The notes: generated by a model from the sequence alone, not told the origin. A DNA stretch of 64,000 bases from Pelomonas aquatica (GCF_026712205.1 NZ_JAPPUW010000013.1:62001-126000); one strand, 5' to 3'. Positions 55,069 to 64,000 are shown, counted from the first letter of the stretch. Program-made: numbers and translations.

Positions 55069-56577
55069 ATGAACCTCTACACCGCCCTGCGCGCCGGCTT
55101 CCCGGCCGACCTGGACTCGACCGCCATCGACGCCGACGGCGCGCGCTACCGCTGGCGCGACCTCGAACGCGGCAGCGCCATGATGGCGAACTGGCTCGCA
55201 CGGCTGGACCTGCCCGCCGGCAGCCGCGTCGCCGTGCATGCGGACAAGAGCGTCGAGGGCCTGCTGCTCTACCTCGCCGTGCTGCGCGCCGGCCTCGTCT
55301 ACCTGCCGCTGAACCCGGCCTACCAGGCCAGCGAACTGGAGCACTTCATCCAGGACGCGGCGCCCGGCGTGCTGGTGTGCGCCGGCCGCAACTTCGGCTG
55401 GGTCAGCAAGCTGGCCTTCCAGCGTGGCGTGCGCTGGGTCTTCACGCTGAACGACGACCGCAGCGGCACGCTGCTGGACCGCGCCTCGCAGATGAGCGAT
55501 GTCCACGGGCCGGTGGCGCGCGAGGCGGGCGACCTCGCCGCCATCCTCTACACCAGCGGCACGACCGGGCGCAGCAAGGGCGCGATGCTGAGCCACGGCA
55601 ACCTGCTGAGCAACGCGCAGACGCTGAAGGCCTACTGGGCCTGGCAGCCCGATGACGTGCTGCTGCACGCCCTGCCCATCTTCCATGTGCACGGCCTCTT
55701 CGTCGCCTCGCACGGCGCGCTGCTGAACGGCAGCCGCATGCTGTGGTTCGACAAGTTCGACGCCGCCGCCGTCGCGCGCCGCCTGCCCGAGGTCACGGTC
55801 TTCATGGGCGTGCCCACGCTGTACACGCGGCTGCTGCAGGAAAAGCCGCTGGACTGCGGCCGCATGCGCCTCTTCATCAGCGGCTCGGCGCCGCTGCTGG
55901 CCGAGACCTGGCACGGGTGGCAGGCCCGCACCGGCCACCAGATCCTGGAGCGCTACGGCATGAGCGAGACGCTGATGCTGACCTCCAACCCCTGCCGCCC
56001 CGAGGACGGCCCGCGCCGGCCCGGCACCGTGGGCCGGCCGCTGCCCGGCGTGGGCCTGCGCATCGTCGGCGACGACGGCCGGGCCTGCGCCGGCGGCGAG
56101 ATCGGCGGCGTGCAGGTGCGCGGCCCCAGCGTCTTCGGCGGCTACTGGCAGATGCCGCAGAAGACGGCCGAGGAGTTCACGGCCGATGGCTGGTTCAGGA
56201 CCGGCGACGTCGGCCGCCTGGACGAAGCCGGCTATCTGACGCTGATCGGCCGCAGCAGGGACCTCATCATCAGCGGCGGCTTCAACGTCTACCCGGCCGA
56301 GGTCGAGGGCTTCCTGAACGAGCTGCCGGGCGTCGGCGAGTCGGCCGTCATCGGTGTGCCGCACCCGGATTTCGGCGAGGCCGTCGTCGCCGTCATCACG
56401 CCCCGCGGCCAGCCCGACCCGGCCGCGCTGATCGCGGCGCTGAAGGAGCGCATCGCCGGCTTCAAGGTGCCCAAGCGCATCCTCGTCGCGGCCGAACTGC
56501 CGCGCAACGCGATGGGCAAGGTGCAGAAGCAGCTGCTGCGCGAACAGCATGCCGCGCTGTTCTCCTCCACCACCTGA
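55069..56577 (+). CDS. AMP-forming acyl-CoA ligase, malonyl-CoA synthetase (MatB)-like
   Basis: A 502-residue adenylate-forming enzyme. ATP motif YTSGTTGRSKGAMLSH (about residues 161-176), PIFHVHGLFVA, ERYGMSETLM (about 294-303), DGWFRTGDVG, the hinge GRSRDLIISGGFNVYP and the catalytic Lys region NAMGKVQKQLL near the end. The HVHGLF and YGMSETLMLTSNP segments match my memory of malonyl-CoA synthetases that activate malonate or methylmalonate. No malonate carrier or decarboxylase gene lies beside it. The ligase class is certain; the substrate is inferred. Confidence 0.88.
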   Translation: MNLYTALRAGFPADLDSTAIDADGARYRWRDLERGSAMMANWLARLDLPAGSRVAVHADKSVEGLLLYLAVLRAGLVYLPLNPAYQASELEHFIQDAAPGVLVCAGRNFGWVSKLAFQRGVRWVFTLNDDRSGTLLDRASQMSDVHGPVAREAGDLAAILYTSGTTGRSKGAMLSHGNLLSNAQTLKAYWAWQPDDVLLHALPIFHVHGLFVASHGALLNGSRMLWFDKFDAAAVARRLPEVTVFMGVPTLYTRLLQEKPLDCGRMRLFISGSAPLLAETWHGWQARTGHQILERYGMSETLMLTSNPCRPEDGPRRPGTVGRPLPGVGLRIVGDDGRACAGGEIGGVQVRGPSVFGGYWQMPQKTAEEFTADGWFRTGDVGRLDEAGYLTLIGRSRDLIISGGFNVYPAEVEGFLNELPGVGESAVIGVPHPDFGEAVVAVITPRGQPDPAALIAALKERIAGFKVPKRILVAAELPRNAMGKVQKQLLREQHAALFSSTT

Positions 56578-56637
56578 ACCCGGCTCGCCCGGCCACCGGC
56601 AGCGCTGCACAATGAACCGCGCCCCAAGGCCCAGCCG

Positions 56638-59274
56638 ATGAGCGAGCCCGCCACGCCCACCCCGACGCCCACCGAGGCCGCCCAGCAGCGGCACGCGCGG
56701 CGCGCGCGCTGGCGCGACCGGGCCCTGCTGCTGGCGCCAGCCCTGGCCTTCGGCTCGGTCATCCTGACGATCTGGGCGCTGGTGGCCTGGTATGTCGTCG
56801 CCTGGCCGGGCGAGTTGCGCGCGCAGCAGAACCAGGCCCTCGCCACCGCCGTGCGCGCCATCGCGATGCGGACCGAGCCGGTGTTGCGCCAGGCCGACGG
56901 CGCGCTGCGCGTCGTCGACCTCTGGCTGCTGAGCGCGCATGGCGGCGGCGACCCGCTGGACGACCCCTCGCTCGTGCAGCTCGCCGATGACGTGCGCGCC
57001 GGCTCCGGCCAGCTCGTCGACGTGATGCTGGTGGCCCGCACCGGCAAGATCCGCCGCCTGCAGCGCGGCGGCGCTGCCGACGGCGCCAGCATCGAAGGCA
57101 GCCCCGCCTTCGCCCAGGTGGACGGCATCGTGCCCGAGGGCGTCACGCTCGGCCAGCCGCTGGCGCTCGGCGGCAGGCTGGACGACGGCCACCCGCGCCT
57201 GCCGCTGCTGATGCGCCTGTCCCGCCCGCTGGGCGACTACGACTACGTGCTCGCCGTCGTCGACCTGCAGCGCCTGCATGCGATGCTGGCGCCGCTCGCG
57301 CCGCAGCCGCTGGCCGCCCTGGTGCTGCTGCGCACCGACGGCGTCGTGCTGTCGCGGCGGCCGGCGGTGCCCGGCTTCATCGGGCGCAACCTGTTCGGCG
57401 AGCTGCCGAGCTTTCGCCAGGAGCTCGGCGGCAAGGCGGGCTTCTTCAGCACCAACGGCTCCGTGACGGACCGGCGCGCGCGCATCGGCGCCTATGTGAC
57501 GCTGGGCGACTTCGGCGTCAAGCTGCTGCTGTCCGACACCGAGGACGCCGCCCTCGCAACCCACCGCCAGCAGCGCAGCCTGCTGCTGGCCGGCGCCCTG
57601 CTGCTGAGCCTGGGCCTGGCCCTGCTGGCGCGCTGGCTGGGCCGGCTGCAGCGCGCGGCCCGGCTGCGCGACGCGACGCTGCAGGCCACCAGCAACGCGA
57701 TGCCGCTGGGCCTGTTCCGCTGCGACGAGACCGGCCGCGTCGTCTACGTGAACGACAGCTATCTGCGCGTGCACGGCATGCGGCGCGAGGACATCGCCTG
57801 GGGCTGGACCCAGCTCGTCCCGCCCGAGCAGCGCGACATGCTGATCCAGCGCTGGAAGCACCACATGGCCAGCGGCGAGCCCATCGACATGGTGCGCAAG
57901 ATGAAGCGCGGCAGCGACGGCCGCATCCGCTGGATCGCCGTGCGCACGGCGCCCCTCGTCATCGGCGGACGGGTCGCCGGCCAGGCCGGCACGGTCGAGG
58001 ACGTGACCGAGCGCGGCGAGCAGGAAAGGGCCTACCGGACCCTGGCCGCCATCTTCGACATGACGCCCGACATCGTCTGCCAGGCCCGCGCCAACGGCGA
58101 CGTCAGCTATATGAACCCGGTCGCGCGCCGGCTCTTGGGCATCGCGCCCGGCGCCGCGCTGGACGGCATCCGCATCGAGCATTTCCTGTCGGCCGAGCAG
58201 GTCCAGGCCTATCGGCAGCATGTGCTGCCCGCCGTGATGCGCGACGGCCACTGGCAGGGCCGCACCCGGGTCCAGGCCGGTGCCGACGGCCTGCCGGTGG
58301 ACTGCACGGTGCTGGCCCACCGCGACGTGCGCGGCCGCATCGAAACCGTGTCGGTCATCATGCGCGACGTGTCCGCGCAGGCGCGCGCCCAGCGCGAGCG
58401 CGAGCGCAGCGAGGCCATGCTGCTGGCCGTCGCGCACACGGCGCGCGCGCAGTTCCTCGTCGGCGACACCGCGGGCCGCGTCATCTTCTTCAACGCCGCC
58501 TTCGAGCAGCAGCGCGGCATCGCGCTGCAGGACTGGGTGGGCCGGCCGCTGGCCGAGCTCTTCGGCCCGCGGGACCATGCCGCCCGCGCGCCGCTGATCG
58601 CGGCGGCCCTGGCCGGCGAGACGCGCCACCTCGACCTCGTCGACGACGGCGGGCGCGACGGCCGCAGCTTCGACGTGCAGTACGCGCCGCTGCGCGTGCA
58701 GAGCGGCCAGATCGAAGGCGTCATCGGCATCGAGGTCGACGTGACCGAGGCGCGCCAGGAAGAGGCGCGGCTGCGCCTGGCCTCGCAGACCGACGGGCTG
58801 ACCCAGCTGCTCAACCGCGTCGGCTTCGAGGAGAGCGCGCGCCGCCTGCTCGCCGCGCCGCCGGGCCGGCGCCTGGCCCTGCTCTACCTCGACCTCGACA
58901 AGTTCAAGCCCGTCAACGACCAGCACGGCCATCCGGCCGGGGACGCGCTGCTGAAGGCCGTGGCCCTGCGCATGCGCCATGCGCTGCGCCCGGGCGACCT
59001 CGTCGCGCGCCTGGGCGGCGACGAGTTCGCCGTGCTGCTGCCCCAGCTGGGCAGCGCCGGCGACGCAGCCACCGTGGCGGCCAAGCTGCTGCAGGCGCTC
59101 TCGACGCCCTATCACATCGGCGATATGGTGCTGGAGATCGGCGTCAGCATCGGCTACTGCGTGGCGCCGGGCGGCAGCAGCCTGGAGGCCCTGGTCGCCG
59201 GCGCCGACGCCCACCTCTACGCGGCCAAGCGCGCCGGCCGCGGGCGCTTCCAGGGCGGCGAGATCGGCGATTAG
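56638..59274 (+). CDS. Membrane PAS3-GGDEF sensor diguanylate cyclase
   Basis: An 878-residue inner-membrane sensor. Membrane helices lie near residues 30-55 and 315-335 and bracket a periplasmic Cache/dCache-like domain (LPLLMRLSRPLGD...VVDLQRL). Three PAS units follow (about 350-460, 465-580, 590-705), then GGDEF (about 715-875) with LGGDEFA near 794, RPGD as the inhibitory site five residues before it, and FKPVNDQHGHPAGD intact. It should make c-di-GMP in response to an external signal. It follows the ligase gene by 60 bp on the same strand. Confidence 0.92.
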   Translation: MSEPATPTPTPTEAAQQRHARRARWRDRALLLAPALAFGSVILTIWALVAWYVVAWPGELRAQQNQALATAVRAIAMRTEPVLRQADGALRVVDLWLLSAHGGGDPLDDPSLVQLADDVRAGSGQLVDVMLVARTGKIRRLQRGGAADGASIEGSPAFAQVDGIVPEGVTLGQPLALGGRLDDGHPRLPLLMRLSRPLGDYDYVLAVVDLQRLHAMLAPLAPQPLAALVLLRTDGVVLSRRPAVPGFIGRNLFGELPSFRQELGGKAGFFSTNGSVTDRRARIGAYVTLGDFGVKLLLSDTEDAALATHRQQRSLLLAGALLLSLGLALLARWLGRLQRAARLRDATLQATSNAMPLGLFRCDETGRVVYVNDSYLRVHGMRREDIAWGWTQLVPPEQRDMLIQRWKHHMASGEPIDMVRKMKRGSDGRIRWIAVRTAPLVIGGRVAGQAGTVEDVTERGEQERAYRTLAAIFDMTPDIVCQARANGDVSYMNPVARRLLGIAPGAALDGIRIEHFLSAEQVQAYRQHVLPAVMRDGHWQGRTRVQAGADGLPVDCTVLAHRDVRGRIETVSVIMRDVSAQARAQRERERSEAMLLAVAHTARAQFLVGDTAGRVIFFNAAFEQQRGIALQDWVGRPLAELFGPRDHAARAPLIAAALAGETRHLDLVDDGGRDGRSFDVQYAPLRVQSGQIEGVIGIEVDVTEARQEEARLRLASQTDGLTQLLNRVGFEESARRLLAAPPGRRLALLYLDLDKFKPVNDQHGHPAGDALLKAVALRMRHALRPGDLVARLGGDEFAVLLPQLGSAGDAATVAAKLLQALSTPYHIGDMVLEIGVSIGYCVAPGGSSLEALVAGADAHLYAAKRAGRGRFQGGEIGD

Positions 59275-59278
59275 GCGA

Positions 59279-59773
59279 TCAGGCGGTCACGCCGTTCTTG
59301 ATCTCTTCCAGCGCCAGCTGCAGCACGCGCGCATCGCTGCTGGCGCGGTGTCGGGTCAGCTGCTGGCGCCGGCGCACGGCCTCGGTGACGCCGCGCCAGC
59401 GCAGCGCCTCGGTCTCGCTGAGCAGGCGGCGCAGGTCGTCCAGCCGGAAGCTGGGCTGCAGGCCGGCCGCGTCGTAGAGCCGCGCCATCCAGGGGTAGTC
59501 CAGGCCCCAGCCGTCGCAGTAGACCGTCTGGCCCTGCAGGCGCCGGTTGATCTGCTCGGCCATCCAGCGCACCGGGCGGCCGTTCTTCAGCAGCAGCTCG
59601 CGGCTGATGCCATGCAGGGCCTCGGCGGCCTCGTCCCAGTGCAGCCAGTCGGGCTCGGGGCGCACCAGGCCGCAGAACAGCGTGCCGTCGCCGGCGACGA
59701 AGCCGACCTCGATCGGATAGCTGCCGCGGCCGAAGCCAGAGGCTTCGATGTCGAGGATGGTGGGCAGCTGCAT
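59279..59773 (-). CDS. DEDDh exonuclease-fold protein
   Basis: A 164-residue protein with the DnaQ-like exonuclease motifs: ExoI ILDIEASGFG (DxE, residues 8-10), ExoII around YCDGWGLDYPWMARL (about 88-102), and ExoIII RHRASSDARVL, the His-x4-Asp of the DEDDh type. All four acidic residues and the His appear present, so 3'-5' nuclease activity on DNA or RNA is plausible. It is unlike RNase T or DNA polymerase epsilon in detail. Its stop is a few bases from the convergent GGDEF gene stop. Confidence 0.8.
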   Translation of the reverse strand: MQLPTILDIEASGFGRGSYPIEVGFVAGDGTLFCGLVRPEPDWLHWDEAAEALHGISRELLLKNGRPVRWMAEQINRRLQGQTVYCDGWGLDYPWMARLYDAAGLQPSFRLDDLRRLLSETEALRWRGVTEAVRRRQQLTRHRASSDARVLQLALEEIKNGVTA

Positions 59774-59804
59774 CGGGCCGAGTTTGTCAGCCCACCGTGA
59801 CGAA

Positions 59805-60380
59805 TCAAGCAGGGTTGTCGATCACCTGCTCGCGCTCGAACAGCGCCAGCGCCGCGCGGCCGACCTGGCGCGTGTCCCACCAGGCATAGGCGCCCACGCC
59901 GGCCGCGCCGACCACCGGCAGCCAGCGCGACAGCGCCCGGCCCGCGGCCTGCTTGCCCAGCTGCAGGCCGATGGCGCCGGCCGCGCGCTGCAGCAGGGCC
60001 TGGGTCGCCGGCCGCACGATGACGCGCTCGCCGACGCGCACCGACAGGTCGCGCAGCGCCTGGGCGGCCGTGTGGCGGAACAGGCACCACAGCATCTGCG
60101 CCGGGCCGAGCTCGGCGCTGCGGCCGTACAGCGCGGCGATGTCGGCGACGAGCTGGCGCTGGATATGCCAGACGGCCAGCATCTCCGGCGCGATGGTGGC
60201 CCAGCCCAGCGGGCCCGGCGGCAGCGCCAGCGCGCCGGCGGCCAGCGCCGCCTTGCCGGCGGCGGCCTCGATGGCCTGCGCCGCCGCGTCGGCCGGCCGC
60301 GGGCTGGGCAGGCAGCCAGGCTCCGGCGGCTGGCTCACCAGGGCCAGCACCCGCTCGCTCATCCCCGCTTGATCGGCCAT
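59805..60380 (-). CDS. EcsC-like protein
   Basis: A 191-residue helical protein rich in Ala and Gly. Segments LPPGPLGWATIAPEMLAVWHIQRQLVADIAALYG and the glycine-rich membrane-like WLPVVGAAGVGAYAWWDTRQVGR match my memory of EcsC-family proteins, whose role is unknown. ATG at 60380 (MADQAGMSERVLALVSQ) is preferred over an in-frame codon at 60464; ATG 60362 is a further option. It lies upstream of the exonuclease-like gene on the same strand, 31 bp apart. Confidence 0.72.
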   Translation of the reverse strand: MADQAGMSERVLALVSQPPEPGCLPSPRPADAAAQAIEAAAGKAALAAGALALPPGPLGWATIAPEMLAVWHIQRQLVADIAALYGRSAELGPAQMLWCLFRHTAAQALRDLSVRVGERVIVRPATQALLQRAAGAIGLQLGKQAAGRALSRWLPVVGAAGVGAYAWWDTRQVGRAALALFEREQVIDNPA

Positions 60381-60534
60381 GCATCGCCTCCCGCGCGCAG
60401 ACCGGCCTTCCTTCACGAACCCGGTCTGAGCTAAATCAAATCGATGGCACGGACTTTCGCACACGCGGGCCGTGTCGCTGCAAGATGCCGCATCGCCGAA
60501 ACACCCTCATCAACTCGGCGGCAAGGGAGCCCAA

Positions 60535-62235
60535 ATGAATCTGCTGACCCATCTACGCATAGGCCGCCGCCTGGGCCTGGCCTTCGCCATCTGCATTGCC
60601 TTCAGCGTGGTGCTGGCCGTCTACGCACGCAGCACGCTGGGGCGCATCAACGCCGACCTCGACCTGATGGTGAACGACCGCATGGTCAAGGTTGAAAAGC
60701 TGGGGCAGTTCAAGAACAACGTCAACACCATCTCGATGGCCGCCCGGGACATCGTGCTGGCCGCCGACGAGGCCGCCATCAAGCGCGAGGTCGAGCAGAT
60801 CGCCGAACTGCGCCGCCGCAATCTCGACATCATCAAAAGCCTGGACGCGATCATCACGATCGACAAGGCACGCGTGATGCTCAAGGAGATCGGCCAGGCC
60901 CGCGAGGCCTACGCCGCGGCCACCGACCGCGTCATCGCGCTGCGCCGCGCCGGCGATGGCGAGAAGGCGCGCGACCTGCTGGTGGGCGAGGCCCGCCAGG
61001 CGCGCGAGAGGATGACCGGCGCGCTCGACACGCTGATCGGCTTCCAGAAGGAGCTGATGCAGACGGCCGCGAAGACGGCTGACGATCTCGTCCACTTCGC
61101 CGGCATCGTCGTCCTCGTGCTGGCGGGCGCCGCCATCGCGCTCGGCGCCGTGCTCGCGCTGCTGATCACGCGCTCCGTCGTCACGCCCATCGCGCAGGCG
61201 CTTCACGCGGCCGAGACCGTGGCCGGCGGCGACCTGCGCCTGCAGCTGGCGACCGACCGCCGGGACGAGGCCGGCCAGCTGCTGGCCGCGCTGCAGCGCA
61301 TGAACGATGCGCTGGTGGGCATCGTCGGCACGGTGCGCGGCAATGCCGACGGCGTGGCCACGGCCAGCGGCCAGATCGCCCAGGGCAATGCCGATCTCAG
61401 CCAGCGCACCGAGCAGCAGGCCAGCAATCTGCAGCAGACCGCCGCGTCCATGGAGGAACTGGGCGCCACCGTCAGGCAGAACGACGACACGGCCCGCCAG
61501 GCCGCCCAGCTGGCCGCCAGCGCCGCGCGCGTCGCCGAGAGCGGCGGCCAGGTGATGGGCCAGATGGTCGACACGATGGAGCAGATCACCACCAGCTCCA
61601 AGAAGATCGGCGACATCATCGGCACCATCGACGGCATCGCCTTCCAGACCAATATCCTGGCGCTGAACGCGGCCGTCGAGGCCGCCCGTGCGGGCGAGCA
61701 GGGCCGCGGCTTCGCCGTCGTGGCCGGCGAGGTGCGGGCCCTGGCCCAGCGCAGCGCCGAGGCGGCGCGCGAGATCAAGAGCCTGATCGGCGCCAGCGTC
61801 GAGCGCGTGGAGGCTGGCAACACCCTCGTCGGCGAGGCCGGCCAGACCATGGGCGACGTGGTGAACCAGGTGCGCCGCGTGGCCGACCTCATCAACGAGA
61901 TCAGCGCCGCCAGCGGCGAGCAGAGCAAGGGCATCGCCCAGATCGGCGAGGCCGTGAACCAGCTCGACCAGGTCACGCAGCAGAACGCCGCGCTGGTGGA
62001 GGAAAGCGCCGCCGCGGCCGAGAGCCTGCGGCACCAGGCCCAGGCGCTAGCCGAGACGGTGGCCGTGTTCAAGCTCGAAAATGCGCACCAGCCGAAACCC
62101 GCCGTGGCGGCGAAGCCCATCCGGCCGTCGACGCCGCCGCCAGCACCCGCTCGCAAGACGGTGCGCGCCGCCGCCCCGGCAGCAAGCGCGCCCCGGGCGA
62201 CGGCCGCTGCCGACGAGGACTGGGCCTCGTTCTAA
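60535..62235 (+). CDS. Methyl-accepting chemotaxis protein
   Basis: A 566-residue chemoreceptor. Membrane helices at about 13-29 and 190-212 flank a four-helix-bundle ligand domain; a HAMP domain (about 213-265) and the signalling domain follow, with the hairpin tip DGIAFQTNILALNAAVEAAR (about 363-382). Methylation-type Gln/Glu pairs are present around it. The last residues EDWASF resemble a CheR-binding pentapeptide on a Pro/Ala-rich linker, suggesting adaptation tethering. AAGGGAG precedes the ATG at 60535. Ligand unknown. Its stop overlaps the stop of the opposite-strand gene. Confidence 0.95.
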   Translation: MNLLTHLRIGRRLGLAFAICIAFSVVLAVYARSTLGRINADLDLMVNDRMVKVEKLGQFKNNVNTISMAARDIVLAADEAAIKREVEQIAELRRRNLDIIKSLDAIITIDKARVMLKEIGQAREAYAAATDRVIALRRAGDGEKARDLLVGEARQARERMTGALDTLIGFQKELMQTAAKTADDLVHFAGIVVLVLAGAAIALGAVLALLITRSVVTPIAQALHAAETVAGGDLRLQLATDRRDEAGQLLAALQRMNDALVGIVGTVRGNADGVATASGQIAQGNADLSQRTEQQASNLQQTAASMEELGATVRQNDDTARQAAQLAASAARVAESGGQVMGQMVDTMEQITTSSKKIGDIIGTIDGIAFQTNILALNAAVEAARAGEQGRGFAVVAGEVRALAQRSAEAAREIKSLIGASVERVEAGNTLVGEAGQTMGDVVNQVRRVADLINEISAASGEQSKGIAQIGEAVNQLDQVTQQNAALVEESAAAAESLRHQAQALAETVAVFKLENAHQPKPAVAAKPIRPSTPPPAPARKTVRAAAPAASAPRATAAADEDWASF

Positions 62236-62834
62236 GCGACGGTGTTCACGACAACGCCGGACGTCTCCGGCGTGCCGCTGTAGCCGATATTGCTCTGCAG
62301 CTGGGTCAGCAGCGCCTGCAGCGTGGCCGAGCTGCTGGACGAGTTGCTGCTCGCGCCCAGGTCCGACTTCAGCTGGTCGAAGGCCGACTGCAGGCCGCTG
62401 GGCGTGTTGCCGCTGCTGACCTCGGACAGCACCGCGGCCAGGCCCTGGGCGAAACCGTTCCTGCCGGCGTCGCCGCTGGTCGGCGTCGTCGTGCTGCTGC
62501 CCTCGGCTTGGCGGGCCGCGTCGAAAAGCTGGTGCATGAACTCGTGCATGTCCTTGCGCAGCGACGCGGTGCTTTTGGCGTCCGTCGAAGCGCCGTTCGA
62601 CGAAGACGACGAGCTGCCGGAGGACGAACTGTTCGGCACGGTCAGGCCCAGGCTCTGCAGGGCCGCCAGCAGCTGCTGAGCCATGCCGCCGCCGGGGCCT
62701 TCGCCGCGGTGGCCGTGGTGGACGCGACCGCCGTCGTTGTCGCCATCGCCGTCGGGGTCCGTGGCGCTGCTGACCTGGGACGCCGTCGGCGTGTACACCG
62801 CGACATTGCTGCTCAAACTGCTGATCGTGCTCAT
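62232..62834 (-). CDS. Ser-rich protein of unknown function with a DxDxDG motif
   Basis: A 200-residue acidic, Ser/Gly/Asn-rich protein with no signal peptide or membrane segment. It begins MSTISSLSSNVAVYTPTASQ, has DPDGDGDNDGGR (about residues 26-37), which resembles an EF-hand-like calcium loop, then HHGHRGEGPGG and poly-Ser linkers between short amphipathic helices (MAQQLLAALQSLGL, DMHEFMHQLFDAAR). I do not recognise a family; it may be an exported or matrix-associated protein that leaves by a signal-less route. AGGTGA precedes the ATG. It converges on the chemoreceptor gene, overlapping by four bases. The 208-bp gap beyond it shows no other gene. Confidence 0.72.
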   Translation of the reverse strand: MSTISSLSSNVAVYTPTASQVSSATDPDGDGDNDGGRVHHGHRGEGPGGGMAQQLLAALQSLGLTVPNSSSSGSSSSSSNGASTDAKSTASLRKDMHEFMHQLFDAARQAEGSSTTTPTSGDAGRNGFAQGLAAVLSEVSSGNTPSGLQSAFDQLKSDLGASSNSSSSSATLQALLTQLQSNIGYSGTPETSGVVVNTVA

Positions 62835-63042
62835 GCTTTCACCTCAAGACGCTTAACAGGGGTGGTCATCATGGCTATCGGCAGCCGCGGCCGGTGCTTC
62901 AAAAAGAAGGGCGGTTTTCGCCAGCCTTTACACCGCTTTGGACTTCTTCACGGAAGCGTCAGGCCTGACACATGGCGGCACCGTCGTGCTGCTTTTTCCG
63001 CCGTCGCAGGCACACTGGCGGTTCGCCGTTGAATGCCCTCGC

Positions 63043-64000
63043 ATGCCGTCCGTGCCCGCCGTCGACGCCGCCCCGCCCGCCATCCTGCGTGAGCTGCTGG
63101 CGCGGGCCGATGTGCGCTTCAACGGCACGCGGCCCTGGGACATGCACGTGCACGACCCGCGCCTGTACCGCCGGCTGCTGACGCAGTGGTCGCTGGGCGC
63201 GGGCGAGGCCTATGTCGACGGCGACTGGGACTGCGAGCGCCTGGACCAGCTGTTCGAGCGCCTGCTGCGCGCCGACCTCGACCGCACCGCGCCCGGCCGC
63301 GCGCGGCTCAGGCTCCTCGCCGAAAGCCTGCGCCAGCGTCTGTTCAACCTGCAGAGCACCGCGCGCGCCCACCAGGTCGGCGAGCGCCACTACGACGCCG
63401 GCAACGATGTCTTCGAGGCCATGCTGGACTCGCGCATGATCTATTCCTGCGCCTACTGGCAGCATGCCGCCGACCTGGAGCAGGCCCAGCAGCACAAGCT
63501 GGCGATGATCTGCCGCAAGCTGGAACTGCAGCCCGGCGAGACGCTGCTGGACATCGGCTGCGGCTGGGGCGGCCTGGCGCGCTGGGCCGCCGAGCGCCAC
63601 GGCGTGCGCGTGACCGGCATCACCGTCAGCCGCGAGCAGCTGGCGCTGGCCCAGGCGCGCTGCGAGGGCCTGCCCGTCACGCTGCTGCTGCAGGACTACC
63701 GCGCGCTGCAGGGCCGCTTCGACAAGATCGTCTCCGTCGGCATGTTCGAGCATGTCGGGCTGAAGAACTACGCGACCTACTTCGACAGCGTGCGGCGCCT
63801 GCTCGCGCCCGACGGGCTCTTCCTGCTGCACACCATCGGCGTGGACCGGCGCGCGCCGCACACCGACCCGTGGATCGAGCGCTACATCTTCCCCAACGGC
63901 AAGCTGCCCTCGCCGGCCGAACTGGCCGGGGCCATGGAAGGCCGCCTCATCGTCGAGGACTGGCACAACTTCGGCCCCGACTACGACCGCACGCTGATGT
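63043..64000 (+). CDS. cfa: Cyclopropane-fatty-acyl-phospholipid synthase (3' end outside window)
   Basis: The first 319 codons of a methyltransferase that converts unsaturated acyl chains of membrane phospholipids to cyclopropane forms with S-adenosylmethionine. After a short N-terminal domain (WDMHVHDPRLYRRLLTQWSL, GEAYVDGDWDCE) comes HYDAGNDVFEAMLDSRMIYSCAYW (about residues 112-135), the SAM site LLDIGCGWGGLARWAA (about 168-183), and FEHVGLKNYATYF. These are diagnostic of Cfa. E. coli Cfa is about 380 residues, so roughly 60 are missing beyond the window. ATG at 63043 is the first start in frame with the motifs. Confidence 0.93.
   Translation, partial: MPSVPAVDAAPPAILRELLARADVRFNGTRPWDMHVHDPRLYRRLLTQWSLGAGEAYVDGDWDCERLDQLFERLLRADLDRTAPGRARLRLLAESLRQRLFNLQSTARAHQVGERHYDAGNDVFEAMLDSRMIYSCAYWQHAADLEQAQQHKLAMICRKLELQPGETLLDIGCGWGGLARWAAERHGVRVTGITVSREQLALAQARCEGLPVTLLLQDYRALQGRFDKIVSVGMFEHVGLKNYATYFDSVRRLLAPDGLFLLHTIGVDRRAPHTDPWIERYIFPNGKLPSPAELAGAMEGRLIVEDWHNFGPDYDRTLM

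Noticed and set aside
54922..59214. Minus-strand open frame of about 1430 codons over the ligase and GGDEF genes
   Set aside because: Antisense shadow of two clear genes; no domain signature.

Overview
The window is about 70% G+C and has the dense, short-spaced gene layout of a free-living betaproteobacterium. I infer order Burkholderiales, probably the Rubrivivax/Leptothrix/Roseateles side. The reasons are a CIRCE-controlled groES-groEL operon, a cytochrome c4 gene next to a ResB/CcsA (System II) cytochrome c assembly pair, a fused indolepyruvate ferredoxin oxidoreductase beside an Lrp regulator, a double-length UvrA paralogue, a DUF1631 protein, a PEP-CTERM protein, and many c-di-GMP and chemotaxis proteins. 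No tRNA, rRNA, CRISPR array, complete transposase gene or prophage is visible. The genus is inference; no marker gene was compared.

Layout. 1-1835: amino-acid ABC binding protein (cut by the window edge) and a LysR regulator. 2017-5106: PEP-CTERM exoprotein, then groES-groEL with a sigma70/sigma32-like promoter, CIRCE operator and terminator. 5291-12372: DUF1631 protein, EngB GTPase, cytochrome c4, ResB, CcsA. 12385-23242: GAF-GGDEF protein, Lrp with the indolepyruvate oxidoreductase, a CHASE-PAS-GGDEF sensor, an orphan branched-chain binding protein, and a divergent Lrp/LysE pair. 23340-28645: two exported serine peptidases, an S8 protease with a GlyGly-CTERM-like tail and an S9 peptidase. 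28690-31824: a GAF/PAS histidine kinase facing a response regulator gene broken by an in-frame TAG. 32002-36679: small proteins, an M20 amidohydrolase, and a TonB-dependent receptor behind a small His/Cys protein.

36827-48566 is the most unusual stretch. It holds two paralogous sets of circularly permuted ATP-grasp, alpha-E and transglutaminase-like genes. The first set is three separate genes (the transglutaminase fused to DUF2126). The second is an ATP-grasp/alpha-E fusion plus a stand-alone transglutaminase. Between them lie a RelE/ParE-type toxin-antitoxin pair with a palindromic operator and an alpha/beta hydrolase of the proline iminopeptidase type. The first set carries two oddities: a 19-codon silent-substituted duplicate of the alpha-E start, and a 545-bp element with long inverted repeats and hairpins between the alpha-E and transglutaminase genes. 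In known families these domains are predicted to make and process a peptide or amide-linked product whose identity is unknown.

48588-64000: a tandem (four-ABC) UvrA, a stand-alone receiver protein, a malonyl-CoA synthetase-like ligase, a PAS-GGDEF sensor, a DEDDh exonuclease-like protein, an EcsC-like protein, a chemotaxis receptor, a Ser-rich unknown protein, and a cyclopropane-fatty-acid synthase gene cut by the window end.
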